Below are positions 5,878-14,183 of a stretch of DNA of 64,000 nucleotides, one piece after another. The stretch spans positions 1-64,000 of the forward strand of contig NZ_JAQTXM010000024.1 of assembly GCF_028688795.1 (NCBI RefSeq). Direction: 5' to 3'. The number at the start of each line of letters is the position of its first letter. Position 1 is the first letter of the stretch. The position numbers and the translations under genes are program-made. The DNA comes from Rhodoferax sp. (lineage in GTDB: Bacteria > Pseudomonadota > Gammaproteobacteria > Burkholderiales > Burkholderiaceae_C). The notes beneath the pieces were generated by a model, which ran no database searches, had not been told where the DNA came from, and saw only the letters and a list, made by a program, of their open reading frames with translations.

Positions 5878-8406
5878 ATGAAATCTTCAATATTTCGGTG
5901 GGGTACGGCGCTGATGGCATCATTGGTCATCGTGGGTTGCGGCGGTGGCGGTGGTGGTACAGCTGTGGTGATACAGCCGCCGACTGGCACATCGGTCAAC
6001 GCAGCCATCACAACAGCTGCCGCAACTGCGGTGAATGACACGGCAACAAATCCCACGGCCGCCTTTACAGTGTTGCAGGCGGCAGGTGTTCCGGCTGTCA
6101 CCATCAATAGCCCACCCGTGGTGAATTTCACAGTGTTTTCTGACGGTGCCGTCAAAACCGGGCTGGTTTTGTCGAATGTGCGCTTCGCCCTAGCCAAACT
6201 GGTGCCCGGCACCAATGGCAATCCGGATGAATGGAAAAGCTACATCAGCGTGAGTAAGACCGCTGCGGCAGGCATTGGGCCTGGTGGCGCAGCCTCTCCA
6301 CGTGCAGTGGCCAAGCAGGCCACCACCGACGGATCAATGTCACTTGAAGAGGTGGCTGCAGCCAATCTGGTGGGTCAGCTGACCTACAACCCAGACGGCT
6401 ACTATTCCTATGCCTTCAAGACAGATATCAAGGACATCACCAAGACCAGCGGTGTGACTTATGAGCCGTCGCTGACGCATCGCGTGGCGATCCAGCTGAG
6501 TTACAAGAACGCTGCTGGCGCAACCGTTCTCGTCAATCCATACTTTGACTTCACCATTGTGGATGGCAAGGCGGTGCAAGTTGCTGCCAGCAAGACACGC
6601 AAGATGGCTGACGTGGCCTCTTGCAACAGTTGCCATGAGAAATTGGCACTGCACGGTGGCGGTCGCGTGGACACGCAATATTGTGTGATGTGCCACAACC
6701 CTGGCACGGTGGACCCTGAAAGCGGTAACAGCCTTGACATGGCCAGCATGACGCACAGCATTCACGCGGGTCGCAGAATCAAGGCAAGCACAGGTGATGA
6801 CTACACCATTTGGGGTTACGGCAACGCAAAGCACGATTACGCTGAAGTCGGCTTCCCACAAGACCTGCGTAACTGCACCAAGTGCCATTCAGGCGCTAAT
6901 CCAGCCACACCGCAGGGTGACAACTGGAAAACTGCCGTCAGTACAAAGGCTTGCCTGACCTGCCATACACCCAAAGCCGGCGGCGCATGGGAAACCACGC
7001 ACAAGGTTTATGCGGGCACATTGGTGGGCGCTGGCGCAGCTGCCTCTAGCTTGACCAATGCACAATGCGTGACTTGCCACAAGGCTGGGTCCAACATCTC
7101 TCCTGAAGTCGTGCATTGGAACCAGAATGAAGAAAATTCTGCCAAGTACAAGATGAACATCGAGAGTGCGACTTATGACGCAGCAACCCGCAAAGTCACT
7201 GTCAAGTATTTCCTGGCTGACACAACCAATGGTAATGCGGCACACAATTTGGTGACAACTGATTGCACAGCCGGCCCCACGTGTGCCACCACGACCAAGT
7301 TTGGTAACCTGCGTTTCTACGTGGCTTACCAATCCATGGTCGGGCAGACAACGGCCGTGACAGATTTCTCGTCGTACAACAACGGTGGCAGCGGAGCCAA
7401 CCAGTATGCTTACAAGGGCACTAACGATGGCACCAACCATTACACGGTCGACATCGCGTTGCCTGCGGACACTGCCACGTCAGTCGCCACCGGAACTGCA
7501 CGTGTACTGAGCATTGGACAAGTCAAAGAGCCACAGTTGATTCTTAAATCGATTGATCCACGCCCAGCAGTCGTACCTGCTGCACTGGTGAATGTGGTTG
7601 TGCAAAACACCCACAAGGATGTGGTCTTGACAGGCGTCATGAATCCGCGCCGTCAAGTGGTGTCTAACGACAAGTGCAATGCGTGCCATGGTTCGCTCGG
7701 GTCTACATCAGGTTCCAATACGCTTGCAGAGGCTTTCCACTCTGGCGCTCGCAACACGGTTGAAGCTTGTTCTTTGTGTCACGATGCAAATCGTGCCTCA
7801 TCGACGGTCATGACCAATGGGTTGGCAATGAATGAGTCGTACCAGTTCAACCGCATGATTCACGGCATTCACGGCAACTCGAAGCGCGTCAGTCCGTTTA
7901 CACATGGCAACAAGGTGGTGGCCGCATTCTGTAACCCAACCGGCACCACCGTGGCGGCCATCGATTTGTGCAAGACAAACGCACCCTTGGGAATTGTTGC
8001 GGGCTTGGAGAACTACGCTGCCGAGGTTGCTTATCCAGGTGTTGGCCTGAACTGCAACGCTTGTCACGTGAACAACTCGTACAAGAATGATCAGGGAACC
8101 TTGGGTGCTGTCGTCCTTAAGGGGCCTGCGACTGTGTCTGCCGCGGGTGCTTTGACGGTAACTGCCGATACAAATCCGAGTAACTGGCTGGTGATTTCAC
8201 CAAAAGCTGCCAGCTGCACGGCTTGCCACGACTCCAGCGCCGCCATTGGCCACGTGACAGCATTCGGCGGTTCATCGTTCGGCAATCTGAAGCAAGGTGC
8301 AGTCGCAGGTCTGACGGGTTCTGCCGCCGCACCTCGCGAGACATGCAACGACTGCCACGCCAGCGGTGGTTTCAAAGGCGTTGACATCGTCCACGGCCAG
8401 CAATAG
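5878..8406 (+). CDS. OmcA/MtrC-family decaheme outer-membrane lipoprotein
   Basis: From ATG 5878, preceded by AAAAGGA, the product is 842 residues. The N-terminus MKSSIFRWGTALMASLVIVG runs into the lipobox cysteine and a glycine run, so it should be lipidated and outer-membrane attached. Ten CxxCH heme sites occur in two groups of five: CNSCH, CVMCH, CTKCH, CLTCH, CVTCH, then CNACH, CSLCH, CNACH, CTACH and CNDCH. They are separated by heme-free beta-rich domains, the known MtrC/OmcA architecture. It is longer than Shewanella MtrC (about 670 residues). With the MtrA- and MtrB-like genes that follow it should be the surface-exposed terminal reductase of an extracellular electron conduit. Substrate, such as ferric minerals, is inference. 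Confidence 0.92.
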   Translation: MKSSIFRWGTALMASLVIVGCGGGGGGTAVVIQPPTGTSVNAAITTAAATAVNDTATNPTAAFTVLQAAGVPAVTINSPPVVNFTVFSDGAVKTGLVLSNVRFALAKLVPGTNGNPDEWKSYISVSKTAAAGIGPGGAASPRAVAKQATTDGSMSLEEVAAANLVGQLTYNPDGYYSYAFKTDIKDITKTSGVTYEPSLTHRVAIQLSYKNAAGATVLVNPYFDFTIVDGKAVQVAASKTRKMADVASCNSCHEKLALHGGGRVDTQYCVMCHNPGTVDPESGNSLDMASMTHSIHAGRRIKASTGDDYTIWGYGNAKHDYAEVGFPQDLRNCTKCHSGANPATPQGDNWKTAVSTKACLTCHTPKAGGAWETTHKVYAGTLVGAGAAASSLTNAQCVTCHKAGSNISPEVVHWNQNEENSAKYKMNIESATYDAATRKVTVKYFLADTTNGNAAHNLVTTDCTAGPTCATTTKFGNLRFYVAYQSMVGQTTAVTDFSSYNNGGSGANQYAYKGTNDGTNHYTVDIALPADTATSVATGTARVLSIGQVKEPQLILKSIDPRPAVVPAALVNVVVQNTHKDVVLTGVMNPRRQVVSNDKCNACHGSLGSTSGSNTLAEAFHSGARNTVEACSLCHDANRASSTVMTNGLAMNESYQFNRMIHGIHGNSKRVSPFTHGNKVVAAFCNPTGTTVAAIDLCKTNAPLGIVAGLENYAAEVAYPGVGLNCNACHVNNSYKNDQGTLGAVVLKGPATVSAAGALTVTADTNPSNWLVISPKAASCTACHDSSAAIGHVTAFGGSSFGNLKQGAVAGLTGSAAAPRETCNDCHASGGFKGVDIVHGQQ

Positions 8407-8428
8407 TCGCTGCAACGGTTAGAGCAAG

Positions 8429-8460
8429 CGGGAGGGTTTTCACGGGCCCTCCCGTTTTTT
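8429..8460 (+). terminator. Rho-independent terminator after the decaheme lipoprotein gene
   Basis: Stem CGGGAGGG / CCCTCCCG with a ten-base loop is followed by six T. It lies between the MtrC-like gene and the MtrA-like gene, so mtrA-mtrB are either transcribed by read-through at a lower level or from their own promoter. Confidence 0.9.
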
Positions 8461-8522
8461 CATGACCAATGGCAAAGTGTCGTAGTGGAAATTTTCAAAA
8501 TCGGACCTGCAGGGGAATTGGG

Positions 8523-9497
8523 ATGCGTATTAAAGATGCCTTGGTTTTTGTCAGTGTTTGCCTTTTCGGCGCACTGGGTGTGGCGGGGGCAGCGGAGCCT
8601 GAACCGACAGGTGCGGCGTTTTGCGTCACCTGCCATGACTCCGAAGACCTGACAGACATGAGTCGGTCAGCACACGGCTTTGTCGCCGACAAGCGCGCGC
8701 CTGACTGCATCAGTTGCCATGGACCCAGCACGAAGCACGCATACGACAAGACGGGTTCTAGCCCGTTGCCCAAAGTTGATGTGTCCTTTGGCAAAGTCTT
8801 TGGCAAGCTCAGTACCAATGATGCGCATACCCGCAGCCAGGCTTGCCAGAGCTGCCATGACAAAGACCACAAGCGTGCGCTTTGGTCTGGTAGCCAACAC
8901 GAGGCAGCCAATGTTGCTTGTGATAGTTGTCATAAAACACACGTCAACAAGGACAAAGTGATGACCAAAGCCGGTCAAACCGAGGTGTGCTACAGCTGCC
9001 ATGCCGAGACGCGCAGTCAATTGGCCAAACCATCGCATCACCCTATCCCTGAAGGCAAGATGGCGTGTTCTGATTGCCACAACACGCATGGCTCTGCTGG
9101 CCCCAAGCTGATGAAGCGTGACAGCATCAACGACACCTGCTACACCTGCCATGCTGAAAAGCGCGGTCCGTTTGTGCAGCAGCATGCACCAGTGGCCGAG
9201 AATTGCGCCAGCTGCCATAACTCGCATGGCAGTGTGGTCGCCGGTATGCTCACAGCGCGGCCCCCTGTGCTCTGCCAGCAATGCCACACACCTCACGTCT
9301 CAGGTGCCGTGGGCGCGTTGGGCGGACAAAGTGGTGTGTTTGGACCGGCCGCTGCCGGCCAGGCGATTCCCCAGATCACCAACATGACAAACGGAAAAAA
9401 TGTGATCAACATGTGGCAAGGACGCAGTTGCATGAACTGCCACACGCAGGTTCATGGTTCCAACAGCCCGTCCATCTCCAACCCATTGATGCGCTGA
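8523..9497 (+). CDS. mtrA: MtrA/DmsE-family periplasmic decaheme cytochrome c
   Basis: The start chosen is ATG 8523, where a clean signal peptide begins and ends near GVAGAAE; an upstream in-frame start would add 18 polar residues. The 324-residue protein has ten CxxCH sites: CVTCH, CISCH, CQSCH, CDSCH, CYSCH, CSDCH, CYTCH, CASCH, CQQCH and CMNCH. That number and length match Shewanella MtrA (333 residues, ten hemes), which threads through the MtrB barrel and carries electrons across the outer membrane. The MtrB-like gene starts 16 bases later. PioA, its homologue in iron oxidisers, is larger, so a reductive role is favoured but not proven. Confidence 0.92.
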   Translation: MRIKDALVFVSVCLFGALGVAGAAEPEPTGAAFCVTCHDSEDLTDMSRSAHGFVADKRAPDCISCHGPSTKHAYDKTGSSPLPKVDVSFGKVFGKLSTNDAHTRSQACQSCHDKDHKRALWSGSQHEAANVACDSCHKTHVNKDKVMTKAGQTEVCYSCHAETRSQLAKPSHHPIPEGKMACSDCHNTHGSAGPKLMKRDSINDTCYTCHAEKRGPFVQQHAPVAENCASCHNSHGSVVAGMLTARPPVLCQQCHTPHVSGAVGALGGQSGVFGPAAAGQAIPQITNMTNGKNVINMWQGRSCMNCHTQVHGSNSPSISNPLMR

Positions 9498-9513
9498 AGC
9501 ACGGAGACACATC

Positions 9514-11691
9514 ATGACCAAGCCAATTTCATTGATCCAATTTCAACGGTCTGCACTCGCCTTGGCGGTCTGTGCAGCATTTTTGCCGGCACAGGCGCAG
9601 TCCGACTTTGTCGAGACCACCATTTCGGCCGGTGTCGGAGTGGTCGACGGTTCGCGCAGTGACCGCGCCTTGTTTGACCAATACAGCGGCCTGCCAAAAG
9701 ACCGCAGTGTGGCCGGTATGCTGGGCATAGATTACAGCCTGCGCAAGGAAGACACTGCCACCTGGGTGGAACTGCACGGCTCTGACCTACTAGGAGACAC
9801 GCGTGAATTGAACCTGGTCTGGAAGAAGGCGGGTGACTGGAAGTTCACCGCAGACTACAGCGGCCTGGTTCACAATGACCTTCATGAAGTGAATACCGGC
9901 CTGATCAACCCGGGCTCTGCGATGCCGACGGTTGCGGCATTGACGGGCGGCGCAGGGACCGGTGCCATTTTTGATTTGCAGACCAAGCGTAGCCAAATGG
10001 GCGTGGGCTACACCAAAATCATCAACCCACGGATGCAGTGGTCGGTCAACCTGAAAAGCGAAAACAAGACAGGCTCACGGCTTTTTGGCATCGGCATGAA
10101 CTGCCCCACAGCTTACGACCCTGCTTGCCTGGGCACCACCGGCATCAGTGTGGGTTGGGCCACCCTGATGTTGCCTGAACCGATTGACTCAAACCACAGT
10201 CAGATCGATGCGCGGCTGAGTTATGCGCTGGAAAAGCTGCGTTTGAGCGTGGGGTATTACGGTTCGTTCTATCGCAACGCCAACTCGGCCATGTACCCCA
10301 ATGTGGCGGGCAATTTGTACAACCCGGTGGGCTCTCTTTTTCCGGCAAGCCCTGGTTTGCTTGGGTATCTGAACCAGGCGGTGTCTTTGCCGCCAGACAG
10401 TCAGGCACATCAACTGGACCTGACCGGCAACTATGCCTTTACAGATAAGACGCGCGGCACATTCAAGCTTGCCTACGCCACGGCCACACAGGATGACCAA
10501 TTTGCTGGGGTGAGTCGCACGGGCTTGACGAGTTTGGGTGGGCGCGCGAACACCGCGCTTGTACAATTTGGCGTCACGTCCCGCCCCATCCCAAAACTGG
10601 CGCTGTCGGCAGACGTTCGGTATTTCAACAAGGAAGACGACACCCCCATTGCTGCTTACAACATCGCAGGGGTCACGCCTTATACGAATCAAAACCTTTC
10701 CAGCCGAAAGACCAACGCTAAATTGCAGGCAAGTTGGCAGTTCAACAGCGACTACCGGGGTACTTTGGGCGCTGACTACGAGTTGATTGACCGCGCTGCA
10801 TTCACAGCTACAAGCGCCGCTGCAGGCATCACAGCACTGCGCGAAAACACTGACGAAACCGGCCTGCGGGCCGAACTGCGTCGCCGCATGTCGGACACTT
10901 TGAGTGGTGCCGTCAGTGTCTCAAGCAGTCGACGAAGTGGTTCTGCCTGGCTCAAAGACAACAGTGGTTTGGGCGTGTCGCCAGTGTCAGACTTTGCTGA
11001 CCCGGCGATTGTCAATGGCATCTTCATGCCGACTCTGGCAGATCGTCAGCGCGACAAGGTCAAAATCTATGCGGATTGGATGCCCACAAAAGACTGGTCA
11101 GTTCAGTTCAGCGCGGAAGATGGCACCGATAAGTACAGTTCGCCAAGTGTCTATGGCTTGCGCGATGCCGGTTTGAATCAATTTTCTGTGGATTGGTCAT
11201 ACGCGGTTTCCTTCAGGTTGCAACTGAATGGCTATGCGTCCACGGGGACGCAAAGCTTCAACCAGTCGCGCCAAGCGGGTTATGTCACGGCGTTTGATAA
11301 CCGCAACACCAGCTTTGGGGTGGGTTTTGCCGCCAAGCCAACCGGTCAACTCGAATTGGGTGGCGGTTTGTCTTATGTGGACGATGTCAGTAAATATGCC
11401 CAAACCCTCAATACCTCAGCGGATGCGTACACCATTGCGTCGCTGGCGGCCAGTGGTGGGCTGCCGGACATCATGTTCAGGCAAACTGCCTTGAAATTGT
11501 TCGGCAAATACGCGCTCGACAAGAAGTCCGCCGTACGTGTTGATTTTGTTCATCAAAAATCAACTTACAACGACTGGGCCTGGGGTTACAACGGGGTGCC
11601 CTACACCTATTCCGATGGCACAACTCTGGGTCAAAAAACAGATCAAAGCGTGAATTTCATTGGTATTACTTACGTTTACCAACTGCCATGA
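9514..11691 (+). CDS. mtrB: MtrB/PioB-family outer-membrane beta-barrel
   Basis: This 725-residue protein has a signal peptide ending near LPAQAQS. It is followed by alternating short amphipathic strands rich in Tyr, Ser, Gly and Asn throughout, and ends in VYQLP with an aromatic close to the C-terminus, as expected for an outer-membrane porin. The length is close to Shewanella MtrB (about 697). It follows the decaheme MtrA-like gene directly, and the family forms the sheath that holds MtrA. The mature N-terminus lacks the CxxC motif described for Shewanella MtrB. Outer-membrane location is known for the family; here it is inferred. Confidence 0.88.
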   Translation: MTKPISLIQFQRSALALAVCAAFLPAQAQSDFVETTISAGVGVVDGSRSDRALFDQYSGLPKDRSVAGMLGIDYSLRKEDTATWVELHGSDLLGDTRELNLVWKKAGDWKFTADYSGLVHNDLHEVNTGLINPGSAMPTVAALTGGAGTGAIFDLQTKRSQMGVGYTKIINPRMQWSVNLKSENKTGSRLFGIGMNCPTAYDPACLGTTGISVGWATLMLPEPIDSNHSQIDARLSYALEKLRLSVGYYGSFYRNANSAMYPNVAGNLYNPVGSLFPASPGLLGYLNQAVSLPPDSQAHQLDLTGNYAFTDKTRGTFKLAYATATQDDQFAGVSRTGLTSLGGRANTALVQFGVTSRPIPKLALSADVRYFNKEDDTPIAAYNIAGVTPYTNQNLSSRKTNAKLQASWQFNSDYRGTLGADYELIDRAAFTATSAAAGITALRENTDETGLRAELRRRMSDTLSGAVSVSSSRRSGSAWLKDNSGLGVSPVSDFADPAIVNGIFMPTLADRQRDKVKIYADWMPTKDWSVQFSAEDGTDKYSSPSVYGLRDAGLNQFSVDWSYAVSFRLQLNGYASTGTQSFNQSRQAGYVTAFDNRNTSFGVGFAAKPTGQLELGGGLSYVDDVSKYAQTLNTSADAYTIASLAASGGLPDIMFRQTALKLFGKYALDKKSAVRVDFVHQKSTYNDWAWGYNGVPYTYSDGTTLGQKTDQSVNFIGITYVYQLP

Positions 11692-11712
11692 AAAACTGAT
11701 TTTTCGTGTTTG

Positions 11713-11742
11713 GCACTGCGATGGGCCAGCCGCTCGCAGTGC
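11713..11742. terminator. hairpin between convergent mtrB and tolC-like genes
   Basis: Perfect nine-base arms GCACTGCGA and TCGCAGTGC are separated by 12 bases, ten bases before the end of the minus-strand gene. There is no T run on either side, so it may act with Rho or simply protect 3' ends. Confidence 0.45.
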
Positions 11743-11751
11743 AAAGGCAGC

Positions 11752-13071
11752 TTATTTGGCTAGAACGGCGTTGATCGTTGCCAAGTCGTCGGCAGCCAAT
11801 GAACCACTGGCTTGACGCAGCTTCAAGCGGGCCAGCAATAAGTCGTAGCGCGCTTTGGCCAGTTTGGCCTTGGTGTCGAACAGCGCGGTTTGGGCGTTCA
11901 GCACATCAATGTTGATGCGTACACCCACCTGATAGCCGAGTTTGGTGGCATCTAGCGCACTTTGGCTTGAGGCCTCAGCGGCTTCCAGCGCCTTGACTTG
12001 ACTTAAAAGCGAATCCACACCAAAAAATGCGGTGCGCGTGGCTTGCGCGACGCTGCGGCTTGCGGCATCCAGGTCGCTGCGGGCCTTGTCTTCCAGGGCC
12101 AGCGTTTCCTTGATACGATTCTGCGTAGCGAAGCCAGCAAACAGAGGCAGGTTAAAACTCAACCCGACCGAAGCCGCATTCGCGCGGTAGTCCAGTGCGG
12201 AACTTGTCGATCCATTGTTTTGGGTGACGTTATAGCTGCCAACCAAATCCAGCGTGGGCTTGTGGCCGGCCTGGGCTTTTTGGGTTTCGAGTTTGGCCAC
12301 TTCCAACCCCAGTTTGGCTTGACGCACAGCCGGGTTTAATTCTTCGGATTGCGTGACCCAGAGGTTCACATCGTCTGGCGTGATGGGCGCTATCACCAGC
12401 GGTACCAGCAATGGCCTGGGAGTCGCCATGTTTTTGCCAGTGAGCTGATCTAGGGCAATTTTCTTCACGCGTAAGTCGTTTTCAACCGCAATTTCCTGCG
12501 CCACTGTCAGGTCAAAGCGGGCCTGGGCCTCACGCGTGTCTGTGATGGTTGAGGTGCCGACTTCAAACGTGCGTTTGGCGGATGCCAGTTGCTCAGACAC
12601 GGCAGATTTTTGGGCTTTGACAAAGTTCAGATTGTCCTCTGCGGCCAATACGTCAAAATAGGCTTGGCTCACACGGAGGATCAGGTCTTGGTCAGCTATC
12701 CGCAATTGCGCTTGTGCAAGATCGACCGATTTTTTACCTTGCTCGGCAGTCGCCCAGTTGGCAGGACGGTACAGCGGCTGACTTGCGCTAAGGGTGGCGC
12801 CTTGGTTGCCGTAGGTACGCTCAAACGTTGCCACATCACTGGTGATGTTGGTGCGGTTCACGCCCATAGCCAATCCGACATTGGGTAACAAGCCGGCTTT
12901 CGCCTGCTCGGCCTTGTAAACATTGGCGTCATACAAGGATTTGGCCGACTGGTAACTGGCATCGAAGCTGCGAGCAGCGTCATACAACTCCACCAGACTT
13001 TGGGCCTGCGCGGGCAGCGTAAAGGCGGCAGTGAGGGCCAGAGCAAGGGGAAGTTGACGCAAGTTCATCAT
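11752..13071 (-). CDS. TolC-family outer-membrane efflux protein
   Basis: The 439-residue product has a signal peptide ending LPAQAQS and two repeated coiled-coil halves, each with long Ala/Gln/Leu-rich helices, typical of TolC. The N-terminal LVELYDAARSFDASYQSA and central LPLFAGFATQNRIKE segments fit the type I/RND channel family. Two adjacent ATGs, 13071 and 13068, are possible; a start 24 bases further upstream is less likely because it adds a non-signal segment. It is the last gene of a minus-strand run that begins with a TetR repressor, an adaptor and an RND pump, so it probably provides their outer-membrane exit. Two unrelated genes intervene. Confidence 0.9.
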   Translation of the reverse strand: MMNLRQLPLALALTAAFTLPAQAQSLVELYDAARSFDASYQSAKSLYDANVYKAEQAKAGLLPNVGLAMGVNRTNITSDVATFERTYGNQGATLSASQPLYRPANWATAEQGKKSVDLAQAQLRIADQDLILRVSQAYFDVLAAEDNLNFVKAQKSAVSEQLASAKRTFEVGTSTITDTREAQARFDLTVAQEIAVENDLRVKKIALDQLTGKNMATPRPLLVPLVIAPITPDDVNLWVTQSEELNPAVRQAKLGLEVAKLETQKAQAGHKPTLDLVGSYNVTQNNGSTSSALDYRANAASVGLSFNLPLFAGFATQNRIKETLALEDKARSDLDAASRSVAQATRTAFFGVDSLLSQVKALEAAEASSQSALDATKLGYQVGVRINIDVLNAQTALFDTKAKLAKARYDLLLARLKLRQASGSLAADDLATINAVLAK

Positions 13072-13134
13072 GATGTGCCTGAGGTAATTTGCCAAAAAGG
13101 AGGTGGGCAGGGGGCGCGATTGTCGTGCGCTGAA

Positions 13135-13476
13135 TTAGTAGCGTGGCACGCTCGGGTCAACTTCAGAAGACCAGGCGTTGATACCACCTGCCACATTCGC
13201 CACATGTTTGAAGCCACGTGCCTTCAGAAAATTAGCCACTTGCATGCTGCGACCACCGTGATGGCACAAGCAGGCCACGGGCTGATTGGGGTCAAGCTCA
13301 TTCAGGCGAGGCGGAATCACGCCCATCGGGATGGTAATGAGCTCAAACCCATCGGCCTTGATGCTGGCGGTGCGCAACTCATGGGGTTCGCGCACGTCGA
13401 GCACCACAGGGTTGCCATGGCCACGAACGGCCTCTAACCAGTCTTTGAGTTGAATGGGGCGAACGTGTTTAACCAT
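13135..13476 (-). CDS. rhodanese-like single-domain protein
   Basis: A start at ATG 13476, two bases after the preceding stop, gives 113 residues. The domain shows VVLDVREPHEL near residue 28 and the active-site loop CHHGGRS near residue 72-78, with an extra cysteine in CLCHH. Single-domain rhodaneses of this type carry persulfide sulfur (GlpE-like) in the cytoplasm; the physiological donor and acceptor are unknown. The gene is tightly spaced behind pcm, suggesting cotranscription. Such a rhodanese between pcm and tolC is a common betaproteobacterial arrangement, as far as I recall. Confidence 0.88.
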   Translation of the reverse strand: MVKHVRPIQLKDWLEAVRGHGNPVVLDVREPHELRTASIKADGFELITIPMGVIPPRLNELDPNQPVACLCHHGGRSMQVANFLKARGFKHVANVAGGINAWSSEVDPSVPRY

Positions 13477-13478
13477 GT

Positions 13479-14141
13479 TTAAAACTTGAAGGCGTTGGGT
13501 TGGGGAAAGTTGACCAAACGTGGGGCGTTGTCGTCCCACTTGTCGGTAGCTGTGAAATTGGTTTCGCTAGTGCGGGTGATGGTCTGGGCGTGCATGATGG
13601 GCTCTTCGCCCACGATGGCTACCAGGCGGCCGCCCACTTTGAGTTGCGACAGCAGTGCCTGCGGCACCTCAAAGACTGAGCCGCCGAGCACAATCACGTC
13701 AAACGGTGCGTCAGCCGGGGCGCCCTTACTGCCATCAGCTTGACGTACTTCGGCGTTGTGGATGCCCTCGCGTTGCAGGTTGGCACGGGCCATGTCGGCA
13801 ATCTCGGGGTTGATCTCCAGCGAGATGACACGTTGGGCCTGGTGCGCCAGAAGTGCCGTCATGTAGCCGGAACCAGTGCCGATCTCCAGCACTTTGTCGG
13901 TGGGGCTGACGGCGGCATCTTGCATCAGCCGTGCTTGCACCCGTGGGGGCAACATGCTTTGGCCACCTGGCAGGGCTACGGCCATGTCGGCGAAAGCCAG
14001 AGATTTTTGTGCCAGCGGCATAAATTCTTCGCGTTTCACGGTGGCCAGCAGGTCCAGCACCGCAGCATCAGACACATCCCACGGACGAATCTGTTGCTCG
14101 ATCATGTAAAAGCGGGCTTGTTCAATGTTTGACAAATTCAT
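13479..14141 (-). CDS. pcm: protein-L-isoaspartate O-methyltransferase
   Basis: The 220-residue protein has the SAM-binding motif VLEIGTGSGYMTALLA at about residue 84 and an N-terminal MIEQQIRPWDVSD segment found in the family. It methylates isoaspartyl residues in damaged proteins so they can be repaired. Family annotation often covers divergent members, and the post-motif region here (LEINPEIADMARANL) fits class I methyltransferases in general, so strict isoaspartate specificity is not certain. It lies 42 bases after the RND pump gene and runs straight into the rhodanese gene. Confidence 0.82.
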   Translation of the reverse strand: MNLSNIEQARFYMIEQQIRPWDVSDAAVLDLLATVKREEFMPLAQKSLAFADMAVALPGGQSMLPPRVQARLMQDAAVSPTDKVLEIGTGSGYMTALLAHQAQRVISLEINPEIADMARANLQREGIHNAEVRQADGSKGAPADAPFDVIVLGGSVFEVPQALLSQLKVGGRLVAIVGEEPIMHAQTITRTSETNFTATDKWDDNAPRLVNFPQPNAFKF

Positions 14142-14183
14142 ATGAGTACTCCGGGGGGTATGTTAATGCAATCTTTTTTGATT

